Shown here: piece after piece, positions 1-5,675 of the stretch
Layout: every line of letters begins with the position of its first letter
How positions within the stretch are numbered: the first letter of the stretch is position 1
Virus record (IMG/VR): IMGVR_UViG_3300042261_000484
Span: 1 to 28,085 of that record
Source of the DNA: a virus
Length of the DNA stretch: 28,085 nt
Strand: one strand, 5' to 3'
Position numbers and translations under genes: made by a program
Notes under the pieces: generated by a model
Database searches by the model: none
What the model saw: only the letters and a program-made list of their open reading frames with translations
What the model was told of the DNA's origin: nothing

Positions 1-599
1 CAGCGGCCAACGTGACCGATCCGCGGTTGGCAGATCACCAGCTCGATCTCGTCAAACGCATAGATCAGGGCCAGGTCTTCGATCGCACCAGCGGCATACA
101 TTCCAAGCTGATAACTTTCAAAGGCATCAACCTTCACGCCCATGCCGTACTTCAAATCGATCACGGTCAGTTTCGATCCCTTGATCAGTACCGCGTCGGC
201 GGTGCCTTTAGCATCGTCCTCCCCAGTGATATGGCCGATCGGGAATTTCTGTTCGATCAACACTTGGTCGTACGACTCGCCTCGCACCAGGTCGATGTAC
301 GACTGGACGTTGTCGGCCATTTCACGGTCTACCGTGAAATAATTGGCTTCTTTCGGCACACACTGGTTAGGGTCGTCTGTCATCCAAAACTCGCCTTTTT
401 CCCATACGCAAATTCCACGACCCAAGTAATCGATGGCGTCGTTGCCGCCGGTTAGTGCGGTACTGGCTAGGAAGTGGGCGGCCGATCCTTCGTCCGCATA
501 CTTACTGCCTTTATCTGGAATCCCGCGCGATAGGAATACCGAGCCTGGGCAAGGTATCCAGCGGTGCGCGCCCGAGGGTGAAAATTCAGCGTGTGCCAT
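1..599 (-). CDS. DUF2800-family PD-(D/E)XK nuclease-like protein (partial, C-terminus beyond window)
   Basis: The reading frame starts at the ATG at 599 and is open to the left edge, giving 199 residues without a stop. The start HAEFSPSGAHRW, then CPGSV near residue 17 and EGSAAH near residue 37, is the signature I know from phage DUF2800 proteins. A PD-(D/E)XK-type core is visible: D135 in GTADAV, D148-x-K150 in VIDLKYG, and QLGMY at 164-168, which matches the QxxxY motif of RecB/Cas4-like nucleases. These proteins sit in phage replication-recombination modules, often beside DUF2815 and a family A DNA polymerase, which may lie further left. The start overlaps the stop of the preceding gene (TAATG), so translation is probably coupled. 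The family call is firm. Nuclease activity is inferred from motifs only. Confidence 0.85.
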   Translation of the reverse strand, partial: MAHAEFSPSGAHRWIPCPGSVFLSRGIPDKGSKYADEGSAAHFLASTALTGGNDAIDYLGRGICVWEKGEFWMTDDPNQCVPKEANYFTVDREMADNVQSYIDLVRGESYDQVLIEQKFPIGHITGEDDAKGTADAVLIKGSKLTVIDLKYGMGVKVDAFESYQLGMYAAGAIEDLALIYAFDEIELVICQPRIGHVGR

Positions 600-799
600 T
601 ATTCACCTGCCTTGTACGGTATTCCGTTGATCGAATTCGACGTAACGCGGGTCATTTCCACCAATGCGTCGTTTCTCGACATCCTGTAAAGCACTTTTGC
701 AAAAAGAACTGCGGGAGTATTTTCAGTCGTTCCGAGGAAGTTGATTTCAATATCCAAACTATCTTCTTCGTCTTCAATAGTGATTGTTACCTTTGCCAT
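599..799 (-). CDS. Small acidic hypothetical protein (66 aa)
   Basis: I do not recognise this protein. It begins MAKVTITIEDEEDSLDIEI, a strand-rich acidic start, and ends in a short basic and polar tail. The start at 799 is chosen because it overlaps the upstream stop as TGATG, the pattern used throughout this operon. A longer in-frame start at 907 would bury it in the upstream gene. It lies fourth in the leftward early operon, directly before the DUF2800 gene, and its own stop overlaps that gene's start (TAATG). Its first residues follow the pattern MAxVxxxIEDxE, shared with the 76-aa product just upstream, which hints at a duplicated pair. Function unknown. Confidence 0.7.
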   Translation of the reverse strand: MAKVTITIEDEEDSLDIEINFLGTTENTPAVLFAKVLYRMSRNDALVEMTRVTSNSINGIPYKAGE

Positions 800-1029
800 C
801 ACTCCCCCTGGATAGCGTCTTCGGGCACCGCGCCAGCTTCCACTAAGGTGAAGGCGCGTTCTCGGTTCAAAAATTGATTGATGATCGGCAACATCTCGCC
901 TATGCACATTGCGATCTTTTCGCTTTGTGCCGAGACTTGCTCGCGCCCTTCTTCCATTTCGATATACGCGCGAACGCCGGTGCCTTCTTCGTTCTCAAAA
1001 TCTTCAATGCACAGTTTTACTAAAGCCAT
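799..1029 (-). CDS. Small acidic hypothetical protein (76 aa)
   Basis: This is an unrecognised early phage protein. The N-terminus MALVKLCIEDFENEE is acidic and probably beta-rich. The middle, AMCIGEMLPIINQFLN, looks like an amphipathic helix. The start overlaps the upstream stop (TAATG), and its stop overlaps the next start (TGATG). The opening pattern resembles the 66-aa neighbour (MAxVxxxIEDxE), so the two may be diverged copies, although similarity beyond the first 12 residues is weak. No catalytic motif, signal peptide or membrane segment is visible. Confidence 0.7.
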   Translation of the reverse strand: MALVKLCIEDFENEEGTGVRAYIEMEEGREQVSAQSEKIAMCIGEMLPIINQFLNRERAFTLVEAGAVPEDAIQGE

Positions 1030-1427
1030 TACGCAGCCTCACAAGCCGCGATCACGGCGGCAAAATCGGAGGGCTTAACATCTTTCAATGTTTTAGCGCC
1101 GAACTGGTCTAGCACCTTCACAGCTACCTCACGTCCTTTTCTTACTGCCAAAGCCTGTACGACCTTCGCCGTGTCGTCGTAGGTAACGCCAACCGCCTCG
1201 GTAGCTGGTTGCTCATCTTCAACCGTTGCGCTACTTTTGGCGGATTTCTCGGCGGCAACGTCGGCCTTTGGTATGGAGGCACCTTCGGGCGTGTTGCTGG
1301 CACTGTTATTTTCGGCCACCGGTGCCTGGGCCTGCTGGACGTCCGTTACGGACGGTTGGGAGGAAAGGATCGCGATCAGGCTATTGATCGCGGCTGTATT
1401 TTCTTGGATGGCTAATTCGAGTGACAT
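1029..1427 (-). CDS. Hypothetical early phage protein with disordered linker and helical C-terminal domain (132 aa)
   Basis: The protein has three visible parts. Residues 1-25 form a likely helix (LELAIQENTAAINSLIAIL). Residues 26-75 form a low-complexity linker rich in Ala, Ser, Glu, Thr and Pro. Residues 80-132 form a compact helical region containing AVKVLDQFGAKTLKDVKP and ending in AAVIAACEAA. I have a general memory of similar tails in phage early proteins of unknown role but cannot name a family. A strong ribosome site, AAGGAG, lies 6 bases before the start, and the start overlaps the upstream stop (TAATG). The layout suggests a small multimerising or adaptor protein. That is inference. 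Confidence 0.75.
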   Translation of the reverse strand: MSLELAIQENTAAINSLIAILSSQPSVTDVQQAQAPVAENNSASNTPEGASIPKADVAAEKSAKSSATVEDEQPATEAVGVTYDDTAKVVQALAVRKGREVAVKVLDQFGAKTLKDVKPSDFAAVIAACEAA

Positions 1428-1933
1428 TATTTTTCTCCTTTGATTGCTAAGGTGTATAAAACTTGGTTTTCAAATTGGCGTTTAACTTCGCCTTTAAATT
1501 GCGGTTTGTCGCCCGCGTTCCAGTGATCAGCGCCTCGGCTGACCGTTGTTTTTGGTTTGTCTAAAAGCTGTTTCGCCAAAACTTTGTAATACTCAACCAT
1601 CGACATCGGCGGTTGTTTGCGCTTTACGCCGCGGAGCTGGCAAAGGTTGGTGTCGTCGTCTTCCGCCTTGGTGATGGCGGCCTGGCCAATAGCGACCGCA
1701 TGTTCCACGCTATGCCCTGCGGTTTCGGCGTAGATGATCCGCGCCAAGCAATGTGTTTCCCCCGCAAACGCCTTGCTGCCTGAAAAAATCGCCGCGCCGA
1801 TCAAGGCGCCCAATACGACGCGGTTTTTAATCCGGCGGCGGCGGCGGTCGGCTTGCTCGAAAGCCTCGATGCGTTTTTCACGCAAGTATCGTTCGGCGGC
1901 TTGGTTGCGTCTTAGTTGGTCAAGTGAGTTCAT
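1427..1933 (-). CDS. SleB-like cell wall hydrolase domain protein with N-terminal signal/anchor
   Basis: This 168-residue protein has a long basic N-terminus (RRRRR at residues 30-34), then one hydrophobic stretch at about 39-57 ending in KAFAG, which could be a cleavable signal peptide or an anchor. The rest resembles the SleB/Hydrolase_2 fold of cell-wall hydrolases: CLARIIYAETAGHS places the expected catalytic Glu at E70, followed by a helix (VAIGQAAITKA) and, near the C-terminus, GADHWNA in place of the usual GATHxH-type motif. The substrate would be peptidoglycan in the periplasm. The ribosome site GGAG lies 7 bases before the ATG. It is the first gene of the leftward early operon, an odd place for a lysis-type enzyme. 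It could act in entry or superinfection control, or be an inactive relative. Confidence 0.72.
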   Translation of the reverse strand: MNSLDQLRRNQAAERYLREKRIEAFEQADRRRRRIKNRVVLGALIGAAIFSGSKAFAGETHCLARIIYAETAGHSVEHAVAIGQAAITKAEDDDTNLCQLRGVKRKQPPMSMVEYYKVLAKQLLDKPKTTVSRGADHWNAGDKPQFKGEVKRQFENQVLYTLAIKGEK

Positions 1934-1965
1934 GGGTTATCTCCGGTTTTATTGTTATTAGTTCC

Positions 1966-1990
1966 CCAAAAAGACCGGGCCAAAGCCCGG
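1966..1990 (-). terminator. Rho-independent terminator in the leader of the leftward operon
   Basis: On the minus strand a 6-bp GC-only stem, CCGGGC/GCCCGG, with loop TTTG is followed by TCTTTTT. It lies between the leftward promoter (about 2054-2081) and the first gene (start 1933). Transcripts from that promoter must cross it, so it looks like an attenuator needing antitermination rather than an operon end. Confidence 0.7.
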
Positions 1991-2053
1991 CTGAGTGGAG
2001 ATTTCACGTTCACACAAGGTGTTCGTCCCGAAGCGCTTGCTTCGTTGTGAGAC

Positions 2054-2081
2054 ATTTTATACAACCTAGAAGTTGTGTCAA
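2054..2081 (-). promoter_or_regulatory. Leftward early promoter (PL-like)
   Basis: Reading leftward, the -35 box TTGACA (2081-2076) is exact consensus. A 16-base spacer leads to the -10 box TAAAAT (2059-2054), which matches five of six consensus bases. Transcription should start near 2047, giving a leader of about 115 bases before the first gene. An operator palindrome (2061-2076) fills the spacer, so bound repressor would block RNA polymerase directly. Confidence 0.8.
2061..2076. promoter_or_regulatory. Operator O1 inside the leftward promoter
   Basis: ACAAC and GTTGT form an inverted repeat with a 6-base spacer, located between the -35 and -10 boxes of the leftward promoter. The same half-sites recur at 2091-2105, 2548-2570 and 2585-2603, which identifies it as a probable repressor and/or Cro site. 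Confidence 0.7.
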
Positions 2082-2090
2082 GCAAAACTT

Positions 2091-2105
2091 ACAACAAAAA
2101 GTTGT
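2091..2105. promoter_or_regulatory. Operator O2 upstream of the leftward promoter
   Basis: ACAAC, five A residues, then GTTGT form an inverted repeat with a 5-base spacer. Its centre lies about 30 bp (three helical turns) from that of O1, which suits cooperative binding of two repressor dimers. Confidence 0.68.
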
Positions 2106-2111
2106 GAAAGA

Positions 2112-2149
2112 AGACAAAATAAAACCCACACCAGACACGGCGCGGGTTT
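2112..2149 (-). terminator. Rho-independent terminator behind the repressor gene
   Basis: On the minus strand AAACCCGCGCC pairs with GGTGTGGGTTT (11 bp including two G-U pairs) around loop GTGTCT, followed by TATTTTG. On the plus strand the wobble pairs become A-C mismatches and no T-run follows, so the signal is specific to leftward transcripts. It begins just after the repressor stop and keeps repressor transcription from running into the leftward operon. Confidence 0.75.
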
Positions 2150-2155
2150 CATGGA

Positions 2156-2521
2156 TTAGGCTTTTTCAATAAACCGTGCTGCTTCGTCAATTTTCGACGT
2201 GATAAACACCGACAAGCCTTTCTCTTGCGCGAGTTGAACGAGTTTGTGGCAATCGTTTTGCGTGTTCACAATCAATAGTAACGGCGCGGTGGTTGCCCTT
2301 GGGGGCGCATCGGGCGACCCCACCACGGTGGTAATGGTGATCGCGTCCATACCTCTTGCCCGAAGCAACGCGTTTATCTTTTTTAGCGCCCCTGCACGGG
2401 GCAGGGTGCCGGCTTCCCACTTGCTGACTGATTGCTGCGTGGTGCCGAGTTCTCTGGCTAAATCCGCCTGTTCCCACTGCTGGGTGCGTCTAAGCCGTTT
2501 AAGTATGGTGCCTATATCCAT
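2156..2521 (-). CDS. XRE-family HTH phage repressor (CI-like)
   Basis: The protein is 121 residues long. Residues 5-50 form a Cro/C1-type helix-turn-helix: QADLARELGTTQQSVSKWE, with TTQQSVSKW as the likely recognition helix. The remainder (about 55-121) is a small alpha/beta tail (LLLIVNTQNDCHKLVQLAQ) with no Ser-Lys self-cleaving LexA/S24 peptidase motif, so induction by RecA-stimulated cleavage is not expected. The gene is divergent from a Cro-like gene and lies between two pairs of ACAAC/GTTGT operators, as a lambda-type repressor would. Its -10 box overlaps operator O3, which implies autoregulation. A dedicated terminator follows. The role as main repressor is inferred from position. Confidence 0.85.
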   Translation of the reverse strand: MDIGTILKRLRRTQQWEQADLARELGTTQQSVSKWEAGTLPRAGALKKINALLRARGMDAITITTVVGSPDAPPRATTAPLLLIVNTQNDCHKLVQLAQEKGLSVFITSKIDEAARFIEKA

Positions 2522-2546
2522 ATAGCATTCTCCCTTTCAAGTCGCA

Positions 2547-2570
2547 ATTATACAACAAGTTGTTGTATAA
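2547..2570. promoter_or_regulatory. Operator O3 overlapping the repressor promoter -10 box
   Basis: Positions 2548-2570 form a 23-bp palindrome with arms TTATACAAC and GTTGTATAA around AAGTT, matching everywhere except the unpaired centre base. On the minus strand a perfect TATAAT box lies at 2552-2547, with only a poor -35 (AACACT) upstream, typical of a repressor-maintenance promoter. Binding here should silence the repressor gene. Confidence 0.75.
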
Positions 2571-2584
2571 GTGTTCTTGTATCC

Positions 2585-2603
2585 ATACAACCTTATTTTG
2601 TAC
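2585..2603. promoter_or_regulatory. Operator O4 facing the rightward gene
   Basis: ATACAAC, a 5-base spacer and TTTGTAC form an imperfect copy of O3, with centres about 35 bp apart. It overlaps a separate perfect palindrome TTGTAT-CC-ATACAA at 2577-2590. The position suits control of rightward transcription into the Cro-like gene. Confidence 0.6.
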
Positions 2604-2623
2604 AATCCCCCTCGCTTTATACA
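2596..2623 (+). promoter_or_regulatory. Possible rightward early promoter (PR-like)
   Basis: The best candidate has -10 TATACA at 2618-2623 and a weak -35 TTTTGT at 2596-2601 (16-base spacer), lying under operator O4. An alternative is TTGTAC (2598-2603) with TACATT (2620-2625). Neither is close to consensus, so the exact boxes are uncertain even though a promoter must exist here. Confidence 0.4.
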
Positions 2624-2651
2624 TTTACGATAAAAACTGCGAGGAGTATCC

Positions 2652-2870
2652 ATGCAATCAGGTATAGAGGCCGCGATTCAAGCGGCCGGTAAACAAGCGC
2701 TATTGGCCGAAGCCATTGGCGTTACCCAACAAGCCGTCAGTCGATGGCGTCGGCGCGGTTACGTTCCCGTGCGTCACGTCATACAAATAGAATCCCAGTT
2801 CGGCGTTCCGCGGACGACGCTAGTGAATCCACGGGTGCTTGATCTATTAGACGCTGAGGGGGTGCTATGA
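2652..2870 (+). CDS. Cro/YdaS-like HTH regulator
   Basis: This 72-residue protein is almost entirely a helix-turn-helix: LLAEAIGVTQQAVSRWRRRG at about residues 18-37, followed by a YVPVRHVIQIE segment typical of YdaS/Cro-type phage proteins. It is the first rightward gene, divergent from the repressor, and would shut off repressor synthesis and tune early transcription by binding the ACAAC/GTTGT operators. The ribosome site GAGGAG lies 5 bases before the ATG. Its last codon overlaps the next gene as ATGA. The DNA-binding call is firm. The Cro role rests on position and size. Confidence 0.85.
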   Translation: MQSGIEAAIQAAGKQALLAEAIGVTQQAVSRWRRRGYVPVRHVIQIESQFGVPRTTLVNPRVLDLLDAEGVL

Positions 2871-3079
2871 AAGAAACCGTCAGACTAATAGAAGTATTAG
2901 ACACGATCGCCGGCGCGATCGACAGCGGCAACGGCGATTCCGTGCGCTATGAGGTGCATCGAATCTGCAAAGGTGCAAAGCCTGATTGCTACGGTATTTT
3001 CAGTGCCAAAGCCGACACACAGATCGAACGCGGTTGCGCGAATTGTGAGATTTTCGATTGGTGCGGAGATAAAGGATGA
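2867..3079 (+). CDS. Small cysteine-rich protein, possible metal-binding (70 aa)
   Basis: I do not recognise the family. Five cysteines stand at residues 34, 41, 57, 60 and 66. The last three form CANCEIFDWC (CxxC-x5-C), which with C41 or C34 could bind zinc or an iron-sulfur cluster. The first 25 residues look helical. It is joined to both neighbours by ATGA overlaps: the stop of the Cro-like gene overlaps its start, and its stop overlaps the primase-helicase start. The coupling suggests a partner of the primase-helicase or a small early regulator. That is inference. Confidence 0.7.
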   Translation: MKETVRLIEVLDTIAGAIDSGNGDSVRYEVHRICKGAKPDCYGIFSAKADTQIERGCANCEIFDWCGDKG

Positions 3080-5211
3080 TGGCAGTTGAACAATCTTTTC
3101 ATTTCTACCCAGACAATTTCCCCCCAGCTTTAAAAGCAATCCCCCGTTGGTCACCTTGGCGAGCGTCGTGGAACATCAAACGCGGCAAGTGGGACAAAAT
3201 CCCCCAGCTTGCCAGCAATCTTGATTACGGCGTCAGTACGGCCAAACCTGATAAATGGGTGACGTTCGACCAGGCGATGTCCGCTTTTGACGGTGCCAAG
3301 TCGGCCGGCCTGGGTTTCTGTATGACCGGCATCAAGGGCCTGGTGGCTATCGATCTGGATAACTGTCTGGGCGAAACCTGGGCGCAGGAAATCATCGCCC
3401 TGGTGAACAGCTACACAGAGATCAGCCCAAGCGGTAAAGGCTATCGCATTTTTGCCTTAAGTGAAGTCGACCAGGATTGGACAAACCACGAACGGGGGAT
3501 CGAAGTCTACGCAGGGCATGAAGCGCGCTTCTTAACAGTAACGGGTGAGGTGCTAAACGGATCACCGTCTGACCTGGCTAAGGTTCACCCTGGGGTTTTC
3601 GATCGTTGGGTAAAACAGTACGCGAAGGAAAAGCGCAAGGCTGAGATTATCGATCTCAATATGCCTGATCTGATTGCCGAGGAAAATTTACCAAAGTTTG
3701 AGGATTTGAGAATCCCGGAAGGGCCGCGCCAATTTTTGCTAACGGGCGAATTTGACGGCGACCGATCCGGTACTCTGTTTGGCGTGGGCGTGAGCATGTA
3801 CGCCGCGGGCTACTCTGACGAAGAGGTTTTTAGCGTGCTTGCTATGAATGACTTCGCGATGGAGGTTGCGCTGGACCATCGCCGACAAGACCACGATAGA
3901 GCATTACTTTATCTGTGGCGTGAACATTGTATCAAAGCTAAGGCCAAGGCGGGGAATGTCGTTGCTACGGTGGACGAGTTTGAGGTGATCCAGGTAGACC
4001 CCGACGAGAAGCCTTTGCCCAGGTTCGCACGCGACGGCAAAGGCAAGATCGAGGCAACTATCAATAATGTGACGATGGCCTTGGCCAGGCCGGATATTAC
4101 CGGAATCGATCTTCGATACGATCAGTTCCGCGACGAAATCATGTTCACCCCGCACAACAAGCCAGGTCAATGGCGAGCGTTTACCGACGCCGATTATTCG
4201 CGTCTGCGTATTACCTTGGAAAAAGGCGGCTTCAAACCGATTGGCCGCGAGCTGATCCGCGACAGCGTCCTGCTGACGGCAGATGACAATCCCTTTGATT
4301 CGGCGATTGAGTGGATCAACGGCTTGGAATGGGACGGCGTGCAACGAATCGGTGGCTACTTAACCAATTACTTTGACGCTGAGGATTCCGATTACGCACG
4401 GGCGGTGTCCATGTACCTATGGTCTGCTTTAGCCGGCCGTGTGACGGTGCCGGGTATCAAAGCCGATATGGTGCCGATTTTGATCGGTGACCAAGGCATC
4501 AAGAAATCCAGTTCGGTGGCGGCGATGTTGCCTGCGATGGATTACTTCACCGAGATCAGTTTCAACGAGAAGGACGAAGACCTGGCACGCAAAATGCGCG
4601 GGCGTCTGATCGGTGAAATCGGCGAATTGCGGGGCTTGCATACCAGGGAAGAGGAAGCGATCAAAGCCTTCATTACCCGCACCCATGAGAACTGGGTGCC
4701 TAAATACCGCGAGTTCGCGACCCAGTTTGCCCGTCGTATTGTCTTCATTGCAACAACCAACAAGGATCAGTTTCTGTCGGATGAAACCGGCAATCGCCGC
4801 TGGCTTCCCCTGCGTGTTGGTCAGGCTGACATCGATGCAATCAGACGCGATCGCGATCAATTGTGGGCAGAGGGTAAGTGGTGGTTTGACCTATTGGGGG
4901 TGATGTACCAAGACGCCGAGCGATTGGCGGTAGAACGACACGAAGAGTTCACGATGCCAGAACGATGGGAAGAGCCGATCACGCAGTGGCTAGACGAGGT
5001 CGAACATCTCACGGGGGATACACCACGAATGCGCGAATTTTTACGCACTCACGACGTGGCGGTTGAATGTTTGCGGATTGATGCGGCAAAGGTCACCCGT
5101 GCGGATGAAATGCAGATTGGTAAAGTTTTGCAAAAACTGGGCTTAATTCGCAAGCAAAAGCGGATTGGGGGCAGCAAACCTGTGTGGGTGTACTACCCTG
5201 TACCCATTTGA
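3076..5211 (+). CDS. Primase-helicase: primase-polymerase-like N-terminus fused to VapE/D5-type ATPase
   Basis: This 711-residue protein should start phage DNA replication by priming and unwinding. The N-terminal part (about 1-190) looks like an archaeo-eukaryotic primase fold: VAIDLDN with D93 and D95 as metal ligands, SPSGKGYRIF at 117-126, and RFLTVTG near 150-156. The C-terminal part (about 380-620) resembles the virulence-associated E (VapE) ATPase family, with a P-loop-like GDQGIKKSS at 471-479, LIGEIGEL as probable Walker B, and VFIATTNKDQFLSDETGNRR around the sensor and arginine-finger region. The usual Gly before the P-loop Lys is Lys476 here. The last 90 residues resemble a winged-helix tail (IGKVLQKLGLIRKQKR). 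The start is ATGATG, overlapping the preceding stop. Confidence 0.87.
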   Translation: MMAVEQSFHFYPDNFPPALKAIPRWSPWRASWNIKRGKWDKIPQLASNLDYGVSTAKPDKWVTFDQAMSAFDGAKSAGLGFCMTGIKGLVAIDLDNCLGETWAQEIIALVNSYTEISPSGKGYRIFALSEVDQDWTNHERGIEVYAGHEARFLTVTGEVLNGSPSDLAKVHPGVFDRWVKQYAKEKRKAEIIDLNMPDLIAEENLPKFEDLRIPEGPRQFLLTGEFDGDRSGTLFGVGVSMYAAGYSDEEVFSVLAMNDFAMEVALDHRRQDHDRALLYLWREHCIKAKAKAGNVVATVDEFEVIQVDPDEKPLPRFARDGKGKIEATINNVTMALARPDITGIDLRYDQFRDEIMFTPHNKPGQWRAFTDADYSRLRITLEKGGFKPIGRELIRDSVLLTADDNPFDSAIEWINGLEWDGVQRIGGYLTNYFDAEDSDYARAVSMYLWSALAGRVTVPGIKADMVPILIGDQGIKKSSSVAAMLPAMDYFTEISFNEKDEDLARKMRGRLIGEIGELRGLHTREEEAIKAFITRTHENWVPKYREFATQFARRIVFIATTNKDQFLSDETGNRRWLPLRVGQADIDAIRRDRDQLWAEGKWWFDLLGVMYQDAERLAVERHEEFTMPERWEEPITQWLDEVEHLTGDTPRMREFLRTHDVAVECLRIDAAKVTRADEMQIGKVLQKLGLIRKQKRIGGSKPVWVYYPVPI

Positions 5212-5384
5212 CACTAGATGGGAACGGCGAGGTAGGTACAGTTAAAGCCACGGATGGCGCGGCCTGTACCTACGTCACTACTGTAACTACCTATAAATGA
5301 AGTGTATGTGGGTAAATGACTATATATGTAGGCTGGGGGAAAGGGAAGGAAACCAAGTGGGTACAGATAGTGACATGGTTACAG
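5198..5384. repeat. Cluster of three inverted-repeat pairs built on GTACAG/GTTACAG
   Basis: The 205-base gap between the primase-helicase and the late genes is non-coding. Three pairs of inverted repeats are interleaved here: CTGTACCCA (5198-5206, inside the end of the primase gene) with TGGGTACAG (5358-5366); GTAGGTACAG (5232-5241) with CTGTACCTAC (5264-5273); and CTGTAAC (5281-5287) with GTTACAG (5378-5384). The region also has a purine-rich stretch (5333-5350) and AT-rich spots (TATAAA at 5292, TATATAT at 5320). It could be a replication origin with iteron-like sites, or a control region for late transcription. No good sigma-70 promoter or terminator is evident. Confidence 0.55.
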
Positions 5385-5416
5385 CAATTTTTTACGCGTT
5401 CGTTGCGAGGTGAAAA

Positions 5417-5647
5417 ATGGGGCGTCGTTTGGTTGGGGTGAATGAGCGCGGGATTCGGGTTGGAGAAGGCCATCAGCGGTCTAAATTATCGGATCACGAT
5501 GTTGAGTTGATTCGCGAATTAGCGGAAGACGGAATGCGGTATTCATTGATCGCCGCAAAGTTTGAAATTAGCAAGGTTACGGTGGGGCGGATTTGCCGGT
5601 ATGAACGCCGAGGGCAAACAGCGATCCGTTTTAAGCGTTGCACATAA
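5417..5647 (+). CDS. Small resolvase-type helix-turn-helix protein
   Basis: The protein has 76 residues. After a flexible N-terminus, residues 21-65 (RSKLSDHDVELIRELAEDGM, then a turn and SKVTVGRICRYE) form a homeodomain-like HTH of the kind seen in the DNA-binding end of resolvases. There is no catalytic recombinase domain. Such short HTH proteins often precede terminase genes in phages and may help regulate late genes or assist packaging. The ribosome site GAGGTG lies just before the ATG. It is the first gene after the inverted-repeat cluster, so it may bind there; that is untested. Its stop lies 29 bases before the terminase small subunit start. Confidence 0.75.
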   Translation: MGRRLVGVNERGIRVGEGHQRSKLSDHDVELIRELAEDGMRYSLIAAKFEISKVTVGRICRYERRGQTAIRFKRCT

Positions 5648-5675
5648 GGCGAATAGCCAGGTGGAGAATAAAAAC

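Noticed and set aside
12-455. Open frame of 147 aa on the plus strand at the left edge
   Set aside because: It is antisense to the DUF2800 gene, whose motifs are clear on the minus strand.
3400-5200. DNA polymerase motifs beyond the primase in the rightward early genes
   Set aside because: No family A or B polymerase motifs occur; any phage polymerase must lie outside the window.
5562-5675. Upstream extension of the terminase small subunit
   Set aside because: It would overlap the HTH gene by 86 bases and has no ribosome site; GTGGAG supports ATG 5676.
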